From positions 10,201,532 to 10,265,531 of the forward strand of contig CM055617.1 of the NCBI GenBank assembly GCA_029379385.1: a DNA stretch of 64,000 nt, given 5' to 3'. This DNA is from Quillaja saponaria. Lineage: Eukaryota > Streptophyta > Magnoliopsida > Fabales > Quillajaceae. Below are positions 25,001 through 36,100 of this stretch, piece by piece; position 1 is the first letter of the stretch, and each line of letters begins with the position of its first letter. The position numbers and the translations under genes are program-made. The notes beneath the pieces were generated by a model that did not search any database, was not told where the DNA came from, and was given only the letters and a program-made list of their open reading frames with translations.

Positions 25001-27383
25001 ATATTATCAGATATATCAGACTAAGTTCTCTGTCTAAATACAAGAATGTGTATTCACAGGCACTTCAGCAAAGCAGCCATGATCTATTACTTCATAAACC
25101 AAAATATGCATACGGAAAGAAAAATGCATTACTTTTTTCTCTACAAGATAAAGGTCAAGAATTATACTCCTTCTGTCTTCAGTATCCTAGAAGTGCAATG
25201 CAAACCACTCCTGTACTTAACCCCATGCGCTTCAGTATTGTGTTTTTGTAGCTTCACCTAATAAATAAATAGAAGTCAAAATACAGTATAACTGAGACTA
25301 CAAATTTTGGATAACACCAAAGGTAGGATTACATTTTTCTTGGCCAGGGAAATAATTATCTTAGGGGCATTTAATGATATGAATGCTCCTGATTTTATCA
25401 ATAACATATAGGGGAAAACTCAACATAAGAGTTTAAGCTAAGTATGATTGAACAGAAAGGTAGCCAGGTCATATACGAAAGAAAACATGATGTATGACAT
25501 GATCCCTTTCTTATCTTTTATTTGTATTCTTTTTGTTCTGGGGTTATTAAAGGAAGGCAGGTCTCAGTAATTGTAAAAACCAGATATGGATATAGTAATG
25601 ATGATTGTAAAGAGCAATTTGATCCAATTTCTGGTGGAAATAGGGGTGCAACTGTCGGATGTTTTCATGTGCTAAGCTACCATAATACATAACAACCTTA
25701 GAGATCTGTGAACTAGGAATAGTCATTACCAAACACAGTACAATTTTTCCCCAAAACATAAAATTACAAGTGCCACAACTTCATCTTCTTTATTTTCCCT
25801 AATTAATATCAAAATCTTAAGTAAATTGATAAGTTGTGAATTAAACTGAAGATGAATTTGTGATTGTAAATCAAGAAAAAGGTATTGAAAATCTAACTGC
25901 TTCATATCCAATTATTTATATAATTTACAATTGAGCAACCTCATCCCACACTTCAGCTACTTGTCATACCATTTTCCTGTTCATATCATGTGTACTATAA
26001 TCACCTATAGTTTAGGCAACTTCAAGTTGCAAGCTTCCTGTTTGTTTTGAGTATGTAAAAAAGAAAGGGAAAAAAAGGAATATATTCATCAGATCAGTGC
26101 TTTTTGAGCTAAAGTTCTTCTGCCGGAGCTTTCTTAATGAGTTAGACGGGCATTCCTTCCATTTGAAAGTAGTAAGTTCAACTTTATTCCTCACCAGCAC
26201 TCCTAATTTTTTCTTAATCACAACTACGAAGTCTTTTGACAAGAGAAAGGATGGTGACTAGGATAGCCAATTTCCAACAGAGACATCAGGGTGGATAGGG
26301 TGGCAAAAGAGTCATCAACACAATGCACCCTTATAATATCAAAACACATAAATACAATAGTCCTAGATGGTAATCTATGTTTCTTATACAGTCGCGTCTA
26401 AAATACCCATTTTTTTGGCCAATTAATCAACCTACTTACTTCTAGTAATTTCATAAATCAATAAGCTTTTGAACCAAATTGACATGAGAATGAAAATCTC
26501 ACTATTCCCAAAAATATATTTCCATCCCCTGGTCCCTTATCCCAAACACAAGGAGCAGTCACTGTTTACTAAAAAAGTCATGTTCTCCATTAGTTAATCA
26601 ACAATAGTAACAAAATGAACATTAACAAAACTGAATCTTTTACAGTTGGGTGTCATTTTTTTGGGAGTTGGTAGCTGAAAAATCACAATTTCCGACGAGT
26701 GTGTTTGGAATCAATATATTAGTAGAATTCAATTCATTCTAAATGAATTGTAGTTAAATTCTTATGTTTGGAATGTCTAGTGCATGAGAATTCAAATCAT
26801 TGTAAATCATATTTTTACGACTCTTTGTCACTTTGAACTCTTATCAAAATAGATGAGTTTTGTACAGAATTCAGTTCAATTGTATTATTAATAGCCTTTT
26901 AAACAAATATACCCTCATATTTGTTTCATTTATACAAACTCCCTACTGCTATTCTTCCGCTCATATAACACAATGACAAGATAAAAATAAAGGCAATCGT
27001 GTAAGAACGTTAAATTGAACTGAATTCTATTAGTTTTATTAATAATCCAAACAATATAATTTATTGAATTCAATTAGATTCTATAAAGGTATTGATTTGT
27101 TTCAAACACTAAAAAATAATTTAAAATTCTTTGTATGGATTTATTCCAAAACTTACACTTTACTAATTATCTCTTAAACCCATGAGAATTGAGAAAAGTA
27201 GTAAATCCAACCTGAAGCTCAATGATCATATTAGAATTATAAGAACGTAAGGAATTCATACATTTCTCTCAATGGGTAGCCACAAGATACCTTGACTGTG
27301 TCGAATGGATGACCAATAGCAACAGTAGCAACTCCTGCGAGCAAACCGGCCACATAGTCCTTGTAACCTGAGTTCTCCCCCAT
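22092..27383 (-). CDS. BAC1: Mitochondrial basic amino acid (arginine) carrier
   Basis: Mitochondrial carrier family protein closest in memory to Arabidopsis BAC1, which exchanges arginine, ornithine and related basic amino acids across the inner membrane. Eight exons: 27291-27383, 25168-25257, 23255-23356, 22964-23068, 22784-22882, 22520-22708, 22342-22440, 22092-22226. All have GT-AG introns in phase 0 and the CDS closes at 303 residues, the normal length. The start is MGENSGYKDYVAGLLAG. The three carrier repeats carry PFDTVKVKLQ, PSELVKCRMQ and PLDVAKTVIQ, each fitting PX[DE]XX[KR]. Repeat-end motifs such as GVKGLYRGA and GLKGCYTGLGPTLVRAFPAN are present. Introns 1 and 2 are long (2033 and 1811 bp), leaving the 90-nt exon 2 isolated and easily missed. 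The gene converges on the SPL gene. Confidence 0.95.
26699..27109. mobile_element. MITE-like inverted-repeat element in BAC1 intron 1
   Basis: The left end GTGTTTGGAATCAATA and the complement of the right end (GTGTTTGAAACAAATCAATA) are imperfect inverted repeats. The inside is AT-rich, with several copies of GAATTCAATT in both orientations and no coding sequence. Boundaries are approximate. Confidence 0.5.
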
Positions 27384-27479
27384 TTTCACTCGACTTCTGT
27401 CTCTAGGATTCCAGCAACCGAGGGACTATCATGGGATCATCGTCGCCACCAACTCACTCTCCCTTTCTCATGCATACAA

Positions 27480-28052
27480 TATTCGATTCGCTGACAAGAG
27501 GGAGTTAGCAGTGCCCAATTGCCCCAAAAAGCACATACCCCCTACAGTGGCTGCGACCCAGAGAGTGATGGGTTTGGAAAGTCCGATGATTTGTTCCGTG
27601 CCGGGTCTTTTTGTTCTTGAGTCTTGACCTTTCCGCCACAAGTAGACTTTTCTTTCTTTTCATTTTTTTTGTCAAAGACAAAATGGACTAACTTTATTTA
27701 GCTAAGATAGTGTTGGGTATGATTTTATTTAGGTAATATAAATATTATGAATTATATATTAGCTTTATGAATTTATCAATACACAATACGTTAATACAAT
27801 TGAACACATGTATTTAAGTCAAATAATTAAATACTCTAATAGTTAGGGTTTTTATATAAATTATTTTTTATCATTCGCTTTAATACATTATTTTTAGTTA
27901 CGCCTAAATTAATCATATCCTTATCTAGGACGTCGCACCATATATTTTTTGGTCTTCATCTAACCCATTCAACATGTAGTAAGTTAGATCTCATAACTAC
28001 GGCATCACTCATCTACATTGGATATGACCAAACAATTATAAATTATTCTCTT
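27480..28052. other. 5' flank of BAC1
   Basis: Upstream region of the minus-strand carrier gene, presumably holding its promoter. I recognise no specific element. Confidence 0.4.
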
Positions 28053-28566
28053 AGGGCTAATTTAGTAAGCATAAATGATTTTCGCAGACTTAGAATAGGA
28101 AAGTGAATGAAATGGAATGTTCATTCAATTTTATTATTTGGTAGAGACAGTGAGTAATAGCTATTTCATTCTATTTATTTATTTGTTATTCAGTATTTAA
28201 ATATGAAATTATATAAAAAATTATAATTAAGACAAAAATATCCTTAAATAGGTAAAATAATAAAAATGTAACAAAATTTATATTAATTTACTTTAAAATT
28301 TAAATTATTATCAATTAATTTATTATTTCTTATTTTATGTGATATAAAATATTTTTTGTTATTTAATTGAACTAAATCAATTTCACAGAAGTATGGATAA
28401 GAAATCTCACCCCCTAGATGAGTTTGAGAATTCTTATTTTTATGAAATAAAATGACCAGGACATAATGAGTATTTTAAGACTAGATATGTATCAAACAAA
28501 AAAAATTTCATTATGTGAAATCATGCCTGGAATGGAATAGTCATTATTGCATACCAAATTAACCCT
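28053..28566. mobile_element. MITE-like element with ~20-bp terminal inverted repeats
   Basis: The left end AGGGCTAATTTAGTAAGCAT pairs with the right end, whose complement reads AGGGTTAATTTGGTATGCAA. The interior is AT-rich and non-coding over 514 bp, with sub-terminal ATTCCATT / AATGGAAT motifs also inverted. TTA on the left and TCA on the right of GGGYTAATTT could be a decayed 3-bp target duplication of PIF/Harbinger type. That assignment is a guess. Confidence 0.6.
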
Positions 28567-29860
28567 CATTTTCTCTTTAATGGGTGAAACCTCAATGATT
28601 CAATGTGTTTTCTTATTTTGTATTCTATCTTTTTTTTATATGTCTAGTCATTTATCTCAATATTCATATTTCAGCAACTCTCATCTTATGTGATTCTTGT
28701 CTATTAACCACTCAATATTCAAAAAAATTAACAAATTATGGGTTAAAATTAATCAAAAAATTATTTTTAGGCAAAATTAATAAAAATGTGATATTTTAAA
28801 ATATTTGACGTCATTTTATATTTATTTACGATGAATAAGCCAAATGAATTTGACTTTACATTTTATTTTGTTTCCGATGTAAGTCTCGTCAACTAGAATT
28901 ATTCTAATGTGAACCTATAGAAATAATTCATATAATTGCTAGATAAAAATAAATAATAAATAAAGATGATGAATTGTAATTTCTAATATATAAAAATATA
29001 GCTCCATGAGCAAAAACTACTGTCGTGATGAATCTTGCAATATATTGGTGACGAGTATATACCGTAGCTTGAGTAGTAAACTCGTGTTATTAATCTATTG
29101 ATTTAATACGTACTCTTTTTTTTTTTTGTGATGATAAATGACTTACATAACTTAGTGGTCAGAGTATTAAAAAAATTATTTATAACAAGAGAAAAAACTA
29201 TTTATAACAGAAAAGACAATATATCTACGTCAAATTTTAGAAAAACGCTTATTACTTCTATGAAGATTGAAATAAACGAAGTCTATAGCCTTAATACTAT
29301 CTTTAATGCTTGTTTTTGTCTCTCCTAAAAAACATAAACATACTTTGTCAGGAAGCTACTACAGTCAAAGTTAACCTTTACTAGTTTCGAAAAAGAGGTG
29401 ATAAATCCCGTACAAATTACTTTTGTTATTTCTTTTATTTTTATACTAGCTTTGTAATAATTCAGAATCAAATCTGAAAATAATTTTACATGATAATAAA
29501 TGTTATTTTTTAATGAAAATCTTTTCTCTTTTTTTTTTTTTTTTTTTTTTGAGAGAGAGAATTATAAAGCTCTTACTAATATGATACATATAATATATGA
29601 AATTCTTTATAACATTAATGGTAGAATTTGCAAAATAATTATAGTGATATAGAATTAATAAATCACTACTTTTAAAATAAATAAAAAAATCAGAATTTTA
29701 TATAATTATATGTATTACATACCATTATAACTACTTTTAATATCTGTTATAAAAACTCTAATAAATAATATATGAGATACTCTCATATTTTTCTAAATTA
29801 TTACCATGATATGTTTTCAGCATTTCTCAATTAATGCATGTGTAAAATTGAGGAAAGACT
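28567..29860. other. AT-rich spacer
   Basis: Nothing recognisable apart from a T-run with a GA tail near 29523-29560. The short open frames are low-complexity. Confidence 0.6.
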
Positions 29861-29864
29861 TCAT

Positions 29865-30016
29865 TTACGTATATACAAGTTGACTACAAGAGTATTTCAC
29901 TTGAGCATTAAGAAAAAAAATAAATTAATATAGTCCTTGACTTGAGATCAATGAAAAATGAATTACAAAAAATAAAATCAAAAGTAAATAATAAAAATAA
30001 AAACATTCTTCTAACA
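29865..30016 (-). repeat. 3' LTR remnant of the copia element
   Basis: On the minus strand it begins TGTTAGAAGAATG directly after a purine tract, as copia LTRs do. It shares a stretch around CTCAAGTCAAGGA with 32270-32390. The far end is not fixed. Confidence 0.65.
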
Positions 30017-30298
30017 CTCCCCTCAAGTTGGAGTATGGAGATTTTAAATGTCCAGCTTGCTTTTAGTCAGATAATAAAATTAATCACAACCTAAGGGTTT
30101 AGTAAAGATGTTAGTAAGTTTATTAAAAAAAAAAAAAAACTGTTATTAAGTTGGAGATGATAGGACATATATATCTAGTAGTTAAAACTCTAAAGACTAA
30201 GTGCTCACGAAATAAAATGACAATCGATCTTAATATATTCAGTGAGCTTTTAAAACACTTGATTAGATTGTCACCACTAAGTAGCACGGTGCACGGTG

Positions 30299-30423
30299 CA
30301 CATAACTAAAGAAACTCACTAGTTGTTGCTAATAAATGAAAGGACTAGTATTAGAAGATCAACCAATAAAGCACGTAACTAAAGAAACTCACTAGTTGTT
30401 GCTAATAAATGAAAGGACTAGTA
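30299..30423. repeat. 72-bp tandem duplication inside the copia element
   Basis: CTAAAGAAACTCACTAGTTG and the following ~30 bases through AAAGGACTAGTA occur twice, 72 bp apart. The second copy differs only at its first few bases. It lies between the RT and RNase H remnants. Confidence 0.85.
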
Positions 30424-30726
30424 CTTGATAACAAGTGATGTTGTTCCTACATTGAAAAAGAGTTTTGGTTTAAAACTCAATATTCCAGATTTCATATCCA
30501 ATGTATACTTCTGTTAATAAAGAAAGATGCCATCTGCTGAACGAGCCACTTCTAATTTTTTGAAGGCCAAAATCTTTGATTTGGAAACAATTATTTGGAT
30601 AATGTTTGTAGCTCTTAGCACTTGGAAAAATCATTACTTGCAATAATCAAGTCTTCCACATATACAAAAACAATAATGTATGAAGTTCCAGCATAATGAG
30701 TAAATAAAGAATGGTTACCATAAGGA

Positions 30727-31116
30727 CTAAATAAAACCAAATTGAATCAAAGCAGTAAATAATTTCTTCGACCGGTAAAAGGATGACACTTGTATGGGGG
30801 AAGAAGTTTTTGGACTTTGAATAAGAAATAAAAAGTTATTTTCATAGAACACAATCTCTCTTGATGTAAAATATTTATGAGATTCTAAATCATAAACATG
30901 ATACCCTTTTTGTCCAAAAGGACAACAAACTAACACACAAGGTTTAGCATAATCTCGAAATTTATCCTTAGGCCTAAAATGATTATGTATATAACAAAAA
31001 CAACCAAAAATACATAGTTGTATGTAAATGGGTTGTGTAGAAAATAAAACTTCATATGGTGATTTTTCAGAAAACCATGGAGTAGGAGTACAATTAATTA
31101 AATAAGCTGCAGTCAA
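30727..31116 (-). pseudogene. copia integrase fragment
   Basis: A 129-codon open frame matching the end of copia integrase and the linker after it. It contains the AAYLINCTPT... start typical of this region, PYEVLF, and the conserved FGCFCY and GYHVYDL patches. The catalytic DDE part lies upstream and is not open. This is a fragment of the element at 29865-32395 and not a separate gene. Confidence 0.88.
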
Positions 31117-32395
31117 AACTCACTCTATCCAAATTTTATTCGTAAACCAGCTTGAAAACGTAAAATACGTGCAACTTCTAAAAGATGTGAGGCTTGCCTT
31201 CTACCACACCATTTTGTTGAGCGGTATCAACGCAGGATATTTGATTTAAAATACCATTTTGTAGGAACAACAATGATATAAAACCAGACATGAGTTCGAG
31301 AGCATTATCACTTTGAACCTACTTAATGATTTTAATTCAATCTTAATCATAGAATAAAATGTGGTAAAAAGAAAAATAAATTGCATTAGTTTTATGTTGA
31401 AAAAGAGAGACCCATGTGTACCGTACATGTGCAATCGTCAACAATAGTGAGAAAATATTGAGTACCAGAATGTGAAGATATCTTCTTTTTAAGGACCCCA
31501 AATATCAATGCGAAGTAAATCAAAAGGAACTTCTAATTTATTGAAACTTAGGGGAAACATTTCTTATTTCTTATTTGATATGCAAGATGACAAACATCAC
31601 AACTATTAAAATTTGTAGAAGACAACCATGTAAATGAGAAATTAAAAACAAACAATCCTAGGAAATGTGATCAAGACATTGATGTCACAAATTAGGAGAG
31701 CTAGAAAGGTCACCACTAGCTGTAAAAGAAATACAAATTTTCTTGAAGCAATATAAACCATATCGTAATTTGCTTGTTCAAATAATGACACAATGTAGGA
31801 AAGCAAATTACTACACAATTAAGTGTTTTACTCAACTTACTAATAAAATAAAATAAAAATTACAAGTGAATGAAGATGTCTAGAAAAAAAAAAAAAAAAA
31901 AAAAAACATTATCTAAAGTATTAGAAGATGATAAGAAAGCACTACCACAAGAATGAACTGGAAGACTTGATCCATTTGGTAATTGGGCTGGTGAAATAGG
32001 AAATAGGAGTAGAACTTTTAGGATTAATCATATGACCAGAAGCTCCACTATTGATGATCATTCTAAATTTTCATGAGAATATTGAGTAATCTTACCAATA
32101 AAATTGGGTACACTATTAGACTTATAAACAGTAAGGTCATTCATTAGAGATATTGATGGACCTAGACCATACTGATTCAACAAGACATGTCATAAACTAA
32201 ATTATGATAATTAAATTCTCCTTTCAAAGAATTAGGAGATGAAACATCTTTTGTACCATAATATTATTTATGCACAAGTTGATTACAATAGCATTTGCCT
32301 TGAGGACTAAGGAAAAATAAATTTCTAATCCTTGACTTGAGAATAAAAAATAAATAAATAAATTATTGAGAAGATCATTGTCACTAACTCACATT

Positions 32396-33103
32396 CATGC
32401 TCCTTACATAAATAAGACTTGCAAGACCTCTAAATAAAACAAAGTTATGGGGATTTTCAAGCTCACCAAAAAAAAAAATGGTTTTAACAAGACCTCAAAT
32501 TTCCATGCCTATTTTTGTGTGCATCTGTCATTATAATTAGCTCAAGAAATGTACACAATGAATTAGTGCATGTTAAGACATTAATTAACACCATGTTAAG
32601 TTCTAAGTGTTAATTTATAGTAGCTAAAACTTCCCATATTTGATAGTTTTGATCATTTTTAATTATTTGAACCAAAATTGAAAACAAAAATTATAAAATT
32701 ACAGCTACAGCCCTAAAGTCATATAAAAAAACAAAAGAAATTATTATTATACAAAAACGAAAATAAAGCTGAATAAAAAAGGCAGAATCTTTAGTTGAAT
32801 TACCTAAATACCCCTGTTCCTATTGGGTGTCAATCACACAGGTCTCGTGCTATATTCCTTCTGTGCACAATAAGGAGGTATATTTTTGGAAGGACATGTA
32901 TATTAATACAATCTGATATGATGGAAAATTTGGTAAGTAAGACCACGAGCCTCCTCAGCCTCTGCCCTCCGTCTCTCTGAGAAGGTCAAGGCTTCAAGTC
33001 ACACTTTGCCACCTTCATTGTTCTCTCAACCCACCACCACCGGTAGATGGTGTAGCAATATAAAAGTTTCATTCTTGGCTGAATTTTGGTTGTAATAAAA
33101 GCA
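32396..33103. other. Spacer and 5' UTR of the RING1 gene
   Basis: AT-rich at first. From about 32935 it becomes GC-richer with CT-rich stretches, as in plant 5' UTRs. The RING1 promoter should lie here; no clear TATA box was chosen. Confidence 0.45.
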
Positions 33104-36100
33104 ATGCCTGCGCAGAAGCGTTTGCACGAGTCCCCTGAGGATGATGATCCTATGCAAGATGAAGAGAACAACCATGAGCAGCTAGAAGATGAAGAGGGTA
33201 CGTGTTATTATGCTCAATACCCACAACGAGCAAGGAATTTCCACGAAAAGAATTAGTTAGTTCGTGCATTTTGGTATGAATTTTGATGGATTATTTTGTT
33301 CATGGTGTTTTGGGTGTTGCCGTATTTTTTCTCAGAATCCGATCCAAGCCCTTCGTCGAGTAACGGAGAAAAAGATGAGTATGTTAGCTGATTCGTTAAC
33401 TCCAGTCTTCTTTCTTCTTTCTTTACTCTGTGATTCAGCGTGTTATATCAATTATGCTACTGTTGATTTTTCGAATGCTGAGTTTTATTCCGGATCGGTA
33501 TGGTTGTTGTGCATTATGGTTATTCATCTTGTTTTACAAGAAGTTTTGCGAAGAGCTATGTGGGTTTACTGAATATTCGAGTATGCTAAATGGTTTTTCG
33601 TTAATTTCTCAGTAATGGCTTCTCTCTACTTTTCTTCTTGTGAGGATGGGTAAGCTTGCTTTCTGGTGTAGTTGCTAATGTTGGGTTTTAGGTCCTCTGG
33701 GCAGTGGGATTAGTTTGGTGACTTCCCCATGAATTCTTATATTTGCTTGAACGATTGATATGTGTTGCTCCTCGTAGTTGGTGGGTTTATTGCAACATTA
33801 AGTACTATGTTTACCTGGATAAAACTTTTATAGATCAACGGGATAGGGGATACTATTGCGGCATTATGAATCTTTCAGGTTGTGATGATGTTCGAGGATT
33901 GTTGGGTCAATAAGCAAAATTCTGGGATTAGTGAGTTGGTTGAACTGGCCGACTTGTTTTTGGAAAGCTGTAAACGGTGTATTAGAAAACATCTTCAGCA
34001 ATCTAGCGTACATCACAAAAGGTTAAGGTTGCTAAATTGTAAGAAAAAGTAACTTATGGGCGTGCTGTATGGTTCCTTTCTTAATTATATGCGTAAGATC
34101 AAGAAGTCATTTTGCTTTTGGGATAGTAAAATTCGTCTCAACAGAGGTAGAATAAATATCAGTTATCAATCATAGAGTAATGAACTGTTCGCTTCATATG
34201 ATCTTCTCATAGAAGAGCTTTACTCAATTGATTTTTATTTTTTGTTCTACACATATGCAATAACATGCTCTGGAAAGAAGCATTTTTCTCTAGTAAGTTA
34301 ATTGACTCTGGAAATAAAATTATTTGGATGACCTATTGTTATTTACATTAGAATGAAGGATCCTGCTTGGTTATGCTATATTTAGTATAGCACAGAACCT
34401 TATCCTTTCTATACATGTGATGAGAATAAATTCTTTGGATGATCCTTTGTATTTTCATGTGATGGCCTTCATTAAATCCTTTGGTTGATGAATAAGTATG
34501 TTTAAGTAAAGAGTTATGTTATTTCTAAAGCTCATCTGTATATTCTTCACCCCATCATTATTTTTCCTCGGGGCTAGCATTTTTCAGATATATGGCTGCT
34601 ATTGAGTAAAAATTATACATATAATTCAGAAAGGAACTAGAGAAGTCAGCAATGGGAAAAAGCCATTAAACATTCTATTCTGCTATGTGCTAATGTATTA
34701 TATTTCATGATTTATCTACAGATATGTAGTTATAAAATTGTCAGATCTACGCAAAGAAGTGCAATGCCCAATCTGCCTTGGTATGTGATCCTCCTTTTTT
34801 TAATCAATAATATTTATGTTAAACTTGGATACATCTTATTTACAACATATGCTAAGTTGCACTATAATCCACTTCATCAGTATATTTTATGCTAGAATTT
34901 TTAAAGTGATTCTGTTTCCAATACACTCTCTACTGCAAGTATGCATTAGGTCTCAGAATTTTTTTGTTTGTTTAGTAGCTTGATATACAGTAGTTTAGAA
35001 TCCTATTCACTTATACTGCTAATTGGTATATGGATATATTGCTTTGATGCACCTATGCATTGGGAAGATCAGCATTTTGAGTTTTGCAGGGTAAGGCTCT
35101 CTCTCTCCCTTTCTCTTTATTTGGCATTCAAATCAAGATTAATGTGTCTTCACCTTTAAGCTTGGACATATCAGCTGTCTTAACTCTTAATAGACAGCAT
35201 AATATATGCATCAATTACTTGAAATTAATTTTTCTTTGCCCGCCCCCACCCCAAAGACAAAAGAAGAACAGAAGAAAAGAAAAATATGTCTTATATTTAT
35301 GGATTCTAAGGTTACAGTATTATATTCTCTCTTTTTTTTCTTTTTCTTTTTCTTTTTTTGTAATTTATTAAAATTCTGTTCAATCAACACTAGGTTTCCA
35401 CAACGAAACGAGCATGAAAATTTTGACACTATCAAAAAACAAATATATGTATTTTTCGCACTACTGTCATTGTTTTTATTTGCTTAATCTGTAAAAATCG
35501 GATAGAAGTAATTGATTCTCTAAATGGAACCTAGTCAGTATCTCTCATTTCATTAGAGTCATACATATACATATCCTCACAATGTGGTCTATTAATGGAC
35601 TTTTAATAGATTGTAGAAGTCATCTCTTCGACTCACCATGTTCTTTCAACTGTTAAAGATATTTTGCCTTAAAGGATCAAGTTTTCACGGAGGTTCATTT
35701 CAAGTTGACTGTTGTAATATGGGGATATCGTCAATCTTCTCTTCACCTTTTCATCTAAGAGAACATTTCATTCATCTCAGATTTACCTTTCTCTGGGTGC
35801 ACTATGAAATACTAAACAATAACAAACATGTATAATTCATCTTTGGAACATAGGTAACTAAGTGTTCATCTCTGTCAATCCCTGACATGTATGTGTCAAA
35901 AAAAGAGCTGCCCTTTGCCCCTTTCTGAAGAAGAACTTCCATACTTTACCTTGCAAGAACCTTACAAATACTGTGTTTTGGTCACTGAGAAGATTTCCAA
36001 CACAATGCTTTATTTAACAAATTGTTTTATCAAATTCCCCCAGTAAACCAAGAAAATCATCTGCATATAAGGAGGCAATCAAGTAGAAATGGATTTTTTC

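Larger units (their letters stand above)
29865..32395 (-). mobile_element. Degenerate Ty1/copia LTR retrotransposon
   Basis: Read on the minus strand, the parts follow copia order. A left-LTR remnant lies near 32270-32390. A protease start reading MIINSGASGHMIN is at 32023-32061, and an integrase C-terminal part at 30727-31116. A reverse-transcriptase remnant with YVEDLIIASND is at 30630-30665, an RNase H end is near 30040-30260, then a purine-rich AACTTGAGGGGAG at 30017-30030 and a right LTR starting TGTTAG at 30016. The two LTR remnants share TCTCAAGTCAAGGA and AATCAACTTGT-like strings. Most of reverse transcriptase is deleted, since integrase runs into the RT end within about 60 bp. Frames are broken and the protease and RT key residues are changed, so it cannot move by itself. 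Outer ends are approximate. Confidence 0.88.

Noticed and set aside
24958..25261. Plus-strand frames of 97 and 71 codons
   Set aside because: They lie antisense to BAC1 exon 2 and its flanking introns; the minus-strand exon explains the region.
26012..26242. Minus-strand 76-codon frame in BAC1 intron 1
   Set aside because: No recognisable domain; joining it between exons would break the conserved carrier sequence.
35206..35487. Overlapping open frames on both strands inside RING1 intron 3
   Set aside because: They run through a CT/T-rich tract (poly-Phe on one strand, poly-Lys on the other) within a well-supported intron.
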